Source: Treponema sp. UBA3813
GTDB taxonomy: Bacteria > Spirochaetota > Spirochaetia > Treponematales > Treponemataceae
DNA: 49,349 nt
Assembly: GCA_002368605.1 (NCBI GenBank)
Contig: DFEB01000008.1
Span: forward strand, 1 to 49,349
Direction of reading: 5' to 3'
In this document: one piece after another, positions 1-6,422 of the stretch
How positions within the stretch are numbered: position 1 is the first letter of the stretch
How the letters are laid out: each line of letters opens with the position of its first letter
The notes under the pieces: model-generated
The model's database searches: none
Seen by the model: the letters and a program-made list of their open reading frames with translations, nothing else
What the model was told of the DNA's origin: nothing
Translations under genes and position numbers: made by a program

Positions 1-105
1 CTATATTCTGGTAACTTTGCCCCCATTTGTTCTCCGTTTCGATTGAGTCGAGCCATCGGCGCGCCGGGTCGGTACTCATCCAATGTTTCGACATCCTGTC
101 GTGAC
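1..105 (-). pseudogene. Rhs core fragment, cut by window edge
   Basis: Read on the minus strand, bases 63-85 match the Rhs core of the gene at 512-1981 (its bases 1263-1285) in 21 of 23 positions and encode the Rhs motif WMSTDPA. After DPA the usual FGEYIP continuation is lost, and the sequence to the edge is unlike the other two Rhs tails. Another frame through the same bases is also open, so the reading to the left of base 60 is uncertain. Most likely a broken third Rhs remnant, but the left edge hides the rest. Confidence 0.4.
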
Positions 106-171
106 AAGAATTTTACGCGCGGGGCGTAAAATTCTTGCGGTCAGTTGTCTTTATGCCGCGTCCATGCGGCA
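89..171. repeat. Cluster of three short perfect hairpins
   Basis: Three perfect inverted repeats follow one another. 89-93/97-101 is a 5-bp stem with loop TCC. 105-118/124-137 is a 14-bp stem with a 5-nt loop. 154-159/166-171 is a 6-bp stem with a 6-nt loop. They begin right where the left-edge Rhs fragment ends. The 14-bp hairpin could act as a terminator, but no clear U-tract follows it on either strand. Confidence 0.7.
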
Positions 172-197
172 GTTTCAAATTCGTATGATTATTAATC

Positions 198-509
198 TCA
201 CATATATAATTCAATTAATTGCTTCAATTCATTAGTAGCACAAGTTTTTAAGTTTTGATACAAAAGCTCATCATCATGCAATACTTCTAAAAACCCGACA
301 ATAATTATATTTTCTTTATTCTTTCCATCTAATTGCAATGTCAAAAAATAGTTTAAAATATAATTAACATTATTCATATCAATAGAATCCCCTTTGCCCT
401 CTATATAGCATACAAAATCTCCGATGAACAAATAAGGAAATTCATTGATATCCCATTCAGTAAAAAAATCAGGAAAAAACTTTTTCAACATAACAATAAA
501 ATTATTCAC
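198..509 (-). CDS. Candidate immunity protein for the Rhs toxin module
   Basis: A 103-residue soluble, acidic protein with no signal peptide or membrane segment. The start is GTG at 509-507, preceded by a GGGGGA run in the last codons of the Rhs gene, whose stop lies only 2 bases upstream, so the two are almost certainly co-translated. The pattern of a PYLFxGDF segment followed by helices and a VGFLEVL stretch resembles, from memory, small immunity-type proteins of the DUF7674 kind, but I cannot confirm that. The position directly after an Rhs C-terminal tip is the main argument for an immunity role. It is AT-rich compared with ilvD and the division genes, as expected of transferred toxin cargo. 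An alternative start is the ATG at 491. Confidence 0.6.
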   Translation of the reverse strand: MNNFIVMLKKFFPDFFTEWDINEFPYLFIGDFVCYIEGKGDSIDMNNVNYILNYFLTLQLDGKNKENIIIVGFLEVLHDDELLYQNLKTCATNELKQLIELYM

Positions 510-511
510 CT

Positions 512-1981
512 TTAATTTCCCCCTATGGCTTTTTGTAAATCATCAATCATAAATTTTACAATTGCTGTATCTTCTAGAGATAAATCTTGTGTTTGCAATA
601 ATTTTTGTAAACCTGCTAACGCTTCTTTTCCCTTTTGTAAGTGACCAGTAGGAGACAGAAGATTACCTGTTTGTAATTCATATCTTATTGCATCAGCTGT
701 GCTGCCAGAACCTATTTGTGCACCAGGGCGATAGAGCATATTTACAAAATTCTTTAATTTTCCATTTGATACAGAATTTAATAATGAATCTCTATTATTT
801 AAGACCTTGCCAACTATTGGAGCTAGCATGGAACTTAGCCCAGCAATTACCTTTCCGCCAATAACTGTACCACACGCGGCAATTTCTGCCTCTTCAGCAA
901 AGGCTGTTACAGTAGCCGCACTACCAAGTGCTGTAGCACCTAAAGATACAGCAGCTCCTGCTCCTAAACCAATAGCTCCGCCAATTGCAGCTCCTTTTAA
1001 CACTCTCCAGCCATCAACTTTACCAGTTTCTTCATAGGAGTTTACAGCTTCAACTGCAGCACCAATCAAGGCTCCTGCAATACCAGTTATTACCAAGAAA
1101 GGACACTTACCATCTGGGTCGTTGTACTTAATAGGATTGTTAGAGGCGTAGTTATACAAACTCAAATTGACTGTGTTGAATACACCGCCCATACCTGGCA
1201 AATTGCTGTTATGCTTCTTCGCTTCATCATTTATTGGTGCTTGTGGTATATACTCCCCAAAAGCCGGGTCAGTACTCATCCAGTGGCTATATTTCGGCTC
1301 TAAATATCTAGCCCCATAATAATAAAGTCCTGTCTCTTCGTCTAGTTCTTTTGCCGTAAATTTATACGGCAAAAACTCTAGGCCTGTATTTTGTGTCTTT
1401 TCTACCCAAGTTTCGCCATAAGGGGTGTACTCTATGCGCTGGTATTCGTTGCCTTTGTAGTCAGAGATAAGACTTGCAGAGCCTAAGTGGTCTGAGTGGT
1501 AGAAATATTGTTTGTAATATTCTTCCTGATAGGTCGGATTTTCACCGCTGTTCAGCTTCGTAACAATCCTTGTTTCACCCAAATAAATATTTTTTGCAGA
1601 TTGCCCGCCATAAACATTGTTTCCACTGTCGGTGTGGAGAGTCCACATTTTGTTGAAGTAAAGTGTCTCGGAATTCTGTGTGTATTTGTTGCTTCTCTGT
1701 CCGTCCTGTCCGTACACGTACGAAGTAGAGTAGTTCGCATCAACGGAACTTATCAACTGGTTCTTTTCGTTCCAAGAATATGTGCGTTTGTATGAAGCGG
1801 CGGTGGCAGAGCCATTAGATTTTTCTTTCTTGAACAAGCCCCAGCCATAATCTGTGGAGTACACATCTTCCGCCTCTTTCGTTATCTTGTGGTAAGTAAC
1901 TGTCTCGTCAGAGCCGTCAAAAGTTCCGTCTTGTTCGACCGTAATATTTCCGTTCGCATCGTACTCGTAGTTGAAATGCAA
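512..1981 (-). CDS. Truncated Rhs protein with C-terminal toxin tip
   Basis: A 489-residue Rhs tail. Visible parts are YD-type repeats (residues 1-160), the core motif YHSDHLGS (161-168), GLYYYGARYLEP (218-229), WMSTDPA (234-240) and the boundary motif DPDG (288-291). A Gly/Ala-rich hydrophobic stretch follows (about 295-375), then a distinct tip of about 90 residues containing GSGSTADAIRYEL and GHLQKG, a C-terminal style I associate with contact-dependent or Rhs toxins but cannot name. The start is a TTG at 1981. The frame stays open to 2053, but the codons there do not look Rhs-like, so the long N-terminal core and signal are absent. It is therefore an orphan tail that could serve as a recombination cassette for a full-length rhs gene elsewhere, or be a dead remnant. 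The immunity candidate at 198-509 follows immediately. Confidence 0.75.
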   Translation of the reverse strand: MHFNYEYDANGNITVEQDGTFDGSDETVTYHKITKEAEDVYSTDYGWGLFKKEKSNGSATAASYKRTYSWNEKNQLISSVDANYSTSYVYGQDGQRSNKYTQNSETLYFNKMWTLHTDSGNNVYGGQSAKNIYLGETRIVTKLNSGENPTYQEEYYKQYFYHSDHLGSASLISDYKGNEYQRIEYTPYGETWVEKTQNTGLEFLPYKFTAKELDEETGLYYYGARYLEPKYSHWMSTDPAFGEYIPQAPINDEAKKHNSNLPGMGGVFNTVNLSLYNYASNNPIKYNDPDGKCPFLVITGIAGALIGAAVEAVNSYEETGKVDGWRVLKGAAIGGAIGLGAGAAVSLGATALGSAATVTAFAEEAEIAACGTVIGGKVIAGLSSMLAPIVGKVLNNRDSLLNSVSNGKLKNFVNMLYRPGAQIGSGSTADAIRYELQTGNLLSPTGHLQKGKEALAGLQKLLQTQDLSLEDTAIVKFMIDDLQKAIGGN

Positions 1982-2038
1982 AGGGGAAAGTCTTCCCCTC
2001 GCTCCAACCGCATTCGCGTTTTCCGCTACCCCTTCTCC

Positions 2039-2127
2039 TAAGGGGCAAGCCCCTTAAAATCCCCGGTTATTTTATTGCCACACGGATTTGAAAAATCTAA
2101 CGATTTTTCTTCTACAACATCCGTGTG
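2039..2127. repeat. Hairpin pair between rhs tail and toxN
   Basis: The first hairpin has a 7-bp stem 2039-2045/2050-2056 with loop CAAG. The second is nested: outer arms 2079-2087 and 2119-2127 (CACACGGAT/ATCCGTGTG) enclose an 8-bp inner stem 2090-2097/2102-2109 (GAAAAATC/GATTTTTC). The inner stem has the same arms as the hairpins at 4174-4194 and 4320-4340. On the minus strand the nested one could terminate toxN transcription. The 2054-2205 stretch otherwise shows no coding signal. Confidence 0.65.
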
Positions 2128-2205
2128 ACTATTTTCAAAGAACTGGTTTCAAATCTTCTGATTATAATAGAAGAAAGTTATTGGTTTGTAAATCAACAAA
2201 AAATG

Positions 2206-2691
2206 TTACTGATACTCACAATATTTTTTTTCAAGCAATGGCAGGTTGCAGCACCGCTGTTTTATAATTTTATCGTGCTCCGACAAATCATTTTCATTTT
2301 CAAAAATCATTTTTCTGAGGGTTTCTGCAGTTCTCAAAATAGCACTTTCATCAGCCTTTATGTAATTGTACTGGTTCTGAAGCAAACGGCGGTATTTGAC
2401 ATCGGTGATATTCGCAATGTCTATTTCAATTAGGGCGGAAGCCAGAACAGGAATCATATTGTTGAAATTTATCGCACCGTAAATTCCATTGTTTATTTTC
2501 CTGAAATCCTTCCCGTTTTTCATTTTCTTGTGCTTTAGTTTCGGTGAAGTAAAAGGTGCATAATATTTTATGGTCTCGATCTCAAGCACAACCCCGACAT
2601 ACGGACGGCTTTCATTTTTGTTGTCTGGAACTTTCTGGTCAAACTGACGCAAAAATGTAATGAAATCGTCTTTTATGTGATAAAACTTCAT
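2206..2691 (-). CDS. toxN: Type III toxin-antitoxin toxin, ToxN/AbiQ family endoribonuclease
   Basis: A 161-residue protein recognised as ToxN/AbiQ from its N-terminus MKFYHIKDDFITFLRQFD, the RPYVGVVLEI strand, the APFTSPKLKHKKMKN segment with DFRKI, and the GAINFNNMIPV strand. Family knowledge: ToxN is an endoribonuclease held inactive in a triangular complex by short repeat RNAs cut from its own upstream transcript, and many members act in phage abortive infection. The ATG at 2691 is chosen over the upstream TTG (2709) because it begins the canonical MKFY, has GAGAAG just upstream, and the TTG lies inside the terminator. Upstream on the same strand are terminator, three RNA repeats and promoter, in the canonical order. 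It appears intact. Its target and anti-phage activity are inferred from the family only. Confidence 0.93.
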   Translation of the reverse strand: MKFYHIKDDFITFLRQFDQKVPDNKNESRPYVGVVLEIETIKYYAPFTSPKLKHKKMKNGKDFRKINNGIYGAINFNNMIPVLASALIEIDIANITDVKYRRLLQNQYNYIKADESAILRTAETLRKMIFENENDLSEHDKIIKQRCCNLPLLEKKYCEYQ

Positions 2692-2700
2692 ATTCTTCTC

Positions 2701-2732
2701 AAAAAACAAAAGGAGCCATTTCCGACTCCTTT
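2701..2732 (-). terminator. Intrinsic terminator between antitoxin RNA and toxN
   Basis: A 7-bp stem, 2726-2732 with 2709-2715 (AAAGGAG/CTCCTTT on the minus strand), is followed by TG and six T residues (2706-2701). In type III systems a leaky terminator at this position lets most transcripts end after the RNA repeats and only a few read into the toxin, setting the antitoxin:toxin ratio. The toxN ATG lies 10 bases past the T-run. Confidence 0.88.
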
Positions 2733-2734
2733 AT

Positions 2735-2860
2735 AAAAACTTGCGTTTTTGGGTTTTCACTTATTGGCAGAAACTCGCCGCTTTTTTAGCATTCCACTTT
2801 ATGGCAGGAATTCACCGCTTTTTTAGGGCTTCGTAAATGTGGTAGAAGCTCACCGTGACT
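2735..2860 (-). ncRNA. toxI: ToxI-type antitoxin RNA, three 37-38 nt repeats
   Basis: Three tandem units are seen. The motif GGCAG/GGTAG recurs at 2766, 2803 and 2841 (steps of 37 and 38), each followed by A-rich bases and CNCCG. On the minus strand the two toxN-proximal units share CTAAAAAAGCGG. The promoter-proximal unit is diverged and lacks the A-run. Family knowledge: the precursor is cut by ToxN into single repeats that fold as pseudoknots and bind the toxin; cutting at A-rich sites fits the A6 runs. The exact 5' and 3' ends are estimates from the promoter and terminator. Confidence 0.85.
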
Positions 2861-2862
2861 TA

Positions 2863-2891
2863 AATTTAGCAAGAATTCTGTTTGCCGTCAA
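2863..2891 (-). promoter_or_regulatory. Promoter of the toxI-toxN locus
   Basis: On the minus strand TTGACG (2891-2886) and TAAATT (2868-2863) are separated by exactly 17 bases. Transcription would begin near 2856, at the first antitoxin repeat. Confidence 0.8.
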
Positions 2892-2934
2892 GTTTCCGGT
2901 GAAGAATTCTCACTGAGAAATTTTAAAAAGTCAT

Positions 2935-3285
2935 CTAATTTTTTTGTCCTAAATATAACTTTCCGCACAATAGCACAAAATCTATCAAATAAACTATACA
3001 CAGAAACTTAAGCGGTATGCTGATAAGCATTTCATTAAGCACATTTATTTTTGATATTAAAAAAATGATGCTTGTATAAAACGCAAAAATATATGACAGG
3101 ATTATTACGATTATTGTAAATTTTATAATCATATCATTCTGCCAATAATATGTACCTAAAATTTTCCCCATTAAACAACTCTTACCTTTTTTGTGTTTAC
3201 TGTTATCAAGAGCAAATAAAAAAAATTGAGTCATAAGTCTGTTTAATAGAAATATAGTCAAAAAATATACCATCTGCTTACTCAT
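2935..3285 (-). CDS. Small membrane protein, candidate Rhs immunity protein
   Basis: A 116-residue protein with about three hydrophobic helices (residues 5-25, 52-78 and 88-110) and basic loops; no family recognised. Its ATG (3285) overlaps the stop of the upstream Rhs tail by 8 bases (ATGAGTAA), so translation is coupled. Position and topology suggest an integral-membrane immunity protein, which by analogy would counter a membrane-acting toxin tip. That role is inference from context. The base composition is AT-rich, like the other island cargo. Confidence 0.6.
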   Translation of the reverse strand: MSKQMVYFLTIFLLNRLMTQFFLFALDNSKHKKGKSCLMGKILGTYYWQNDMIIKFTIIVIILSYIFAFYTSIIFLISKINVLNEMLISIPLKFLCIVYLIDFVLLCGKLYLGQKN

Positions 3286-4045
3286 CTTTCCAAAGCTCCT
3301 TTAATTCTGCTTCAGCCTTTTTGTAAATCTCTGCTCCTAAATTTATCGCAGAAGGAATTGTCCCTTTTAAAATAGCAACTACACTGTCTTTAGTAATTGA
3401 TTTTATACCATTTGTTTTAAAATAATACGCAAGAGCTTTACCAGTTTCCGATATTAAATCATTTCCAGATTTATATTTGAAAGCGTTACCCATTCTATGT
3501 AATAACTGCCTTGTAGAACTAGCCATTATGTGAGATGAATCTGCACCTTTACCACCAAGCCATCCTGCAGCACAACCTGTTACAAAAGACATTCCTAATT
3601 CAAGATAATCTGCATCAGATAGATTTTTATCCTCAAATACAAATTGGGTTACAGCATCTTGTGTTAATGAAATACATCCATTAACTAATACTTGACCTAC
3701 CAATCCAACACCGCTTGCAGCCAAACCTCCACTTATAGCACCACCAGCAGCGGCTAACAAAACTTTATTGCGATCTATTTTTCCATCTTTTGCATATTGT
3801 GTGGCAGCAGAAACTGCGGCAGCTACAGTACCGCCAATAGCGGCTCCTATTACAATATGTAAAAACCTTCCATCCGGATCCGTATACTTCACCGGATTAT
3901 TGGCCGCATAGTGATACAGATTCATGTTGACCGTATTAAACACACCACCCATGCCAGGCAGATTCTGGTTATATTTCTTTGCCTCCTCGTCTATTGGCGC
4001 TTTTGGGATGTATTCCCCAAGTGCGGGGTCAGTGGAAATCCACAT
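3278..4045 (-). CDS. Truncated Rhs tail with a different C-terminal tip
   Basis: A 255-residue Rhs C-terminus beginning at MWISTDPALGEY, with NLPGMGGVFNTVN and the DPDG boundary (about residues 56-59). After DPDG comes a Gly/Ala-rich hydrophobic segment that parallels the one in the 512-1981 protein, including a GK(V/I)D turn followed by a hydrophobic Gly-rich stretch. The last 120 residues are unique, partly hydrophobic, and unassigned. Upstream, the frame is closed by a TAG at about 4106-4108, and the preceding YYYGARYLDPKYS codons are separated from older Rhs sequence by a deletion junction. So the ATG at 4045 is the first usable start, and the product would lack nearly the whole Rhs shell. 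Either a silent cassette or a decaying gene. Confidence 0.65.
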   Translation of the reverse strand: MWISTDPALGEYIPKAPIDEEAKKYNQNLPGMGGVFNTVNMNLYHYAANNPVKYTDPDGRFLHIVIGAAIGGTVAAAVSAATQYAKDGKIDRNKVLLAAAGGAISGGLAASGVGLVGQVLVNGCISLTQDAVTQFVFEDKNLSDADYLELGMSFVTGCAAGWLGGKGADSSHIMASSTRQLLHRMGNAFKYKSGNDLISETGKALAYYFKTNGIKSITKDSVVAILKGTIPSAINLGAEIYKKAEAELKELWKDE

Positions 4046-4174
4046 TGAATATTTAGGATCTAAGTATCTAGCTCCATAATAATAATTCCCACGGCGGAAC
4101 GCAAGCTACCGCCGTAGATGTTGTTGCCGGGATCTGTGTGCAAAGTCCACATCTTGTTAAAATAAAGCGTCTCG
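4046..4174 (-). pseudogene. Rhs core remnant with internal deletion
   Basis: Minus-strand bases 4174-4109 encode SETLYFNKMWTLHTD and NNIYGG, matching residues 104-126 of the other Rhs tail. The reading then jumps to YYYGARYLDP (4083-4054), matching residues 220 onward, in another frame. About 94 residues are missing. The junction (4091-4115) carries a 7-bp inverted repeat, ACGGCGG/CCGCCGT. This is the decayed 5' extension of the gene at 3278-4045. Confidence 0.75.
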
Positions 4175-4397
4175 GAAAAATCTGTGATTTTTCCGCAGTC
4201 ATATCATTGCAAAAAATTCATCACCTTCTTTAATACATTTCACTTTACGCATAGGGAGCGACGGCGAAGCCGGCAAAAGTCGTGAGACGACTTTCTTCAC
4301 TTCGTTACGCGCGAGTCTCGGAAAAATCTGTGATTTTTCCGCAGTCATATTATTGCAAAATTCGCAATACCCGCTTTCAAATATTTCACTTTACGCA
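4169..4397. repeat. Imperfect duplication (offset 146 bp) with AAAAATC hairpins
   Basis: Bases 4169-4214 and 4315-4360 are identical at 45 of 46 positions, each with the perfect hairpin GGAAAAATC-TGT-GATTTTTCC. At the same 146-bp offset, 4237-4251 and 4383-4397 are again identical (ATTTCACTTTACGCA), with diverged sequence between. A further perfect 8-bp hairpin with loop GAG sits at 4276-4294. Together with 4083-4168 and 4398-4445 this fills the 363-bp gene-free stretch before ilvD. I see no ORF or tRNA in it. Confidence 0.85.
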
Positions 4398-4418
4398 ATA
4401 AAATCTCCCCTATATAAT
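4390..4418 (+). promoter_or_regulatory. ilvD promoter
   Basis: TTTACG (4390-4395) and TATAAT (4413-4418) are 17 bases apart. The predicted transcript starts about 20 bases before the ilvD ATG, leaving no room for a leader peptide or T-box. The -35 hexamer is the end of the second copy of the upstream duplication. Confidence 0.7.
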
Positions 4419-4445
4419 AATCCGAACAATAAAACGAGGTACATT

Positions 4446-6137
4446 ATGGCAAAAAAATCTGATAACGCAATTGTGGGAACGGCTCGCGCTCCGCACCGCT
4501 CTCTTTTTTATGCTTCTGGCTACACTGATGAAGAACTCGCCCAGCCTATGGTTGGAATCATCTGCGCAAAAAACGAGCTGATTCCGGGTCACATTGAGCT
4601 TGACCGCATCGCAGAGGCCGTAAAGGCTGGTGTCCGCTTAGCTGGCGGCACTCCAGTGGAATTCCCGGCAATCGGTGTATGTGACGGTATCGCCATGGGC
4701 CACGAGGGCATGAAGTATTCTCTGGTCACCCGCGAGCTTATCGCCGACTCAGTTGAGTGCGTGGCAAAAGCCCATCAGTTCGACGCTTTGGTTATGATTC
4801 CCAACTGTGACAAAATCGTTCCGGGTATGCTCATGGCGGCAGCCCGTCTGGACTTACCGACGGTTTTCGTTTCCGGCGGTCCTATGATGCCAGGTCATTT
4901 ACCAGGTCACGACGCGTCAAACCCCTACTCTGGAAAAAATCTTTCTTTAACGGATATGTTTGAGGCTGTTGGAGGACTAGCTGTCGGTAAGGTTACCGAA
5001 GATCAGCTTAACGAACTTGCCCAGTACGCTTGCCCTGGCTGCGGAGCCTGCTCAGGAATGTTCACCGCAAACTCAATGAACTGCCTCACCGAGGTTTTGG
5101 GATTGGGCTTACCCGGAAACGGAACAATTCCTGCCGTTACAGGTCGCCGCATCCAGCTTGCAAAACACGCCGGAATGCAGGTAATGGAAATGTACAAGCG
5201 GGGAATCACTGCCCGCAAGATGATGACAAAAGAGAACTTTGAGAACGCTCTTGCCGCAGACATGGCTTTAGGCTGCTCTTCAAACACAATGCTCCATGTT
5301 CCGGCCATCATGCACGAGGCCGGCCTTAGCCTCGACCTTCACGAAGTCAACGAGATTTCAAACCGCACTCCAAACCTCTGCCACTTAGCTCCAGCCGGCC
5401 ACACATTTATGTGCGAGCTTGACGATGCTGGCGGCGTTCAGGCGGTTCTTGCCGAGCTTGCAAAGAAAAATCTCATCCACACAGACCTTATCACGGCCAC
5501 AGGAAAGACAATCGCCGAAAACATCAAGGGAGTGAAAAACCGAAATCCTGAAATCTTGCGCCCAATCGAAAACCCATATTCTGACAACGGCGGAATCGCT
5601 GTTCTCTTCGGAAACCTTGCTCCTAACGGCACTGTCGTAAAACGCTCTGCCTGTGCAAAAGAACTTATGCTTCACACAGGCCCTGCACGAGTCTTCAATG
5701 ACGAGAGCGAGGCAATGGAAGCCGTTCAGAAAGCCCAGATTCATCCGGGCGATGTTGTTGTAATCCGCTACGAAGGCCCAAAGGGCGGCCCTGGAATGCG
5801 CGAAATGCTCGCCGTCACAGCAGCACTGGCAGGTCAGGGCTTAGATAAGCAGGTCGCCTTGATTACAGACGGACGATTCTCAGGAGCAACCCGTGGAGCA
5901 AGTCTCGGTCACTGCTCGCCGGAAGCTGCCGTGGGAGGTCCAATCGCTCTCGTTCAGGAAGGAGACAAAATCACACTGGACATCAACAACTACAAGATTC
6001 ACCTTGATGTAAGCGATGAAGAGCTTGCCAAGCGAAAGGCCGCATGGGTCGCCCCGGAGCCAAAAGTAAAGACAGGCTACCTTGCCCGCTACGCAAAACT
6101 GGTCTCTTCTGCTGACAAGGGAGCGATTTTACAATAG
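4446..6137 (+). CDS. ilvD: Dihydroxy-acid dehydratase
   Basis: Converts 2,3-dihydroxy-3-methyl-butanoate or -pentanoate to the 2-keto acids for valine, isoleucine and leucine; a cytoplasmic Fe-S lyase. The 563 residues are the normal length. Cysteines that fit cluster ligands are Cys40, the NCDK motif (Cys121), and [17 protein letters not shown] (from Cys196). C-terminal family motifs [11 protein letters not shown] and [10 protein letters not shown] are present. The ATG at 4446 (upstream GAGG) is preferred over an in-frame TTG at 4353, which would add residues encoded by the repeat and lies upstream of the predicted promoter. It is alone on the plus strand, more GC-rich than the Rhs island beside it, with no other branched-chain gene next to it. 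Confidence 0.97.
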   Translation: MAKKSDNAIVGTARAPHRSLFYASGYTDEELAQPMVGIICAKNELIPGHIELDRIAEAVKAGVRLAGGTPVEFPAIGVCDGIAMGHEGMKYSLVTRELIADSVECVAKAHQFDALVMIPNCDKIVPGMLMAAARLDLPTVFVSGGPMMPGHLPGHDASNPYSGKNLSLTDMFEAVGGLAVGKVTEDQLNELAQYACPGCGACSGMFTANSMNCLTEVLGLGLPGNGTIPAVTGRRIQLAKHAGMQVMEMYKRGITARKMMTKENFENALAADMALGCSSNTMLHVPAIMHEAGLSLDLHEVNEISNRTPNLCHLAPAGHTFMCELDDAGGVQAVLAELAKKNLIHTDLITATGKTIAENIKGVKNRNPEILRPIENPYSDNGGIAVLFGNLAPNGTVVKRSACAKELMLHTGPARVFNDESEAMEAVQKAQIHPGDVVVIRYEGPKGGPGMREMLAVTAALAGQGLDKQVALITDGRFSGATRGASLGHCSPEAAVGGPIALVQEGDKITLDINNYKIHLDVSDEELAKRKAAWVAPEPKVKTGYLARYAKLVSSADKGAILQ

Positions 6138-6147
6138 AAAAAGGGAA

Positions 6148-6240
6148 AAATTCCTCACAGAGGGCACAGAGTTCACAGAGAGATTATTTTATCTCTAATC
6201 CTTTAATTCTCTGTGCGCTCCTAAGCTCTGTGAGGAATTT
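6148..6240. repeat. Nested inverted repeat with CACAGAG triplet
   Basis: A 15-bp perfect outer arm pair (6148-6162/6226-6240) encloses a second 8-bp pair (6164-6171/6209-6216) and a third 6-bp pair (6179-6184/6191-6196). CACAGAG occurs three times at 9-bp spacing (6156, 6165, 6174). It could end ilvD transcription. Similar CACAGA-type intergenic repeats are, from memory, common in unrelated genomes. Confidence 0.85.
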
Positions 6241-6249
6241 AGTAAGATT

Positions 6250-6414
6250 ATGACTGAAACATTTGACACTTGGACGGCCTATGACAACTGGCTTATCCAG
6301 AATTATGAGCAATACGCCATGACTAAAGTCGATGAAATTGATGGAAAAGTCGTCGTGGAATACATGCCGAAAGCTGACTGGGAAAAACAGGAAAAGGCTG
6401 CCGGAAGAATGTAG
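6250..6414 (+). CDS. Possible small protein, 54 residues
   Basis: An ATG-initiated reading frame of 54 codons ending in TAG. The predicted product is acidic with aromatic residues in its first half (DTWTAYDNWLIQNYEQY) and a charged, helical tail, with no membrane segment or metal motif. The codon choice (GCC, GAC, GTC, AAG) looks like that of the neighbouring genes, which argues for a real gene. The GTGAGGA in the right arm of the preceding inverted repeat is 13 or more bases upstream, too far for a good ribosome site, so translation is unproven. I recognise no family. It converges on the gene ending at 6423. Confidence 0.45.
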   Translation: MTETFDTWTAYDNWLIQNYEQYAMTKVDEIDGKVVVEYMPKADWEKQEKAAGRM

Positions 6415-6422
6415 CAAAATCC

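Noticed and set aside
1-90. Alternative minus-strand frame through the left edge, open and protein-like
   Set aside because: It competes with the Rhs frame, which has clear nucleotide homology at 63-85; cannot be resolved without more sequence to the left.
807-1037. Plus-strand Pro/Ala-rich frame opposite the Rhs gene
   Set aside because: Mirror image of the Gly/Ala-rich segment of the Rhs tail; no independent support.
2758-2856. CRISPR-like array
   Set aside because: Three 37-38 nt units with no unique spacers and no cas genes; the order promoter-repeats-terminator-toxN fits a type III antitoxin RNA.
4353-4445. N-terminal extension of IlvD from an upstream TTG
   Set aside because: The extension is encoded by the repeat and by the predicted promoter; the ATG at 4446 gives the standard length.
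4419-4445. T-box or leader-peptide control of ilvD
   Set aside because: Only about 20 bases separate the predicted transcription start from the ATG.
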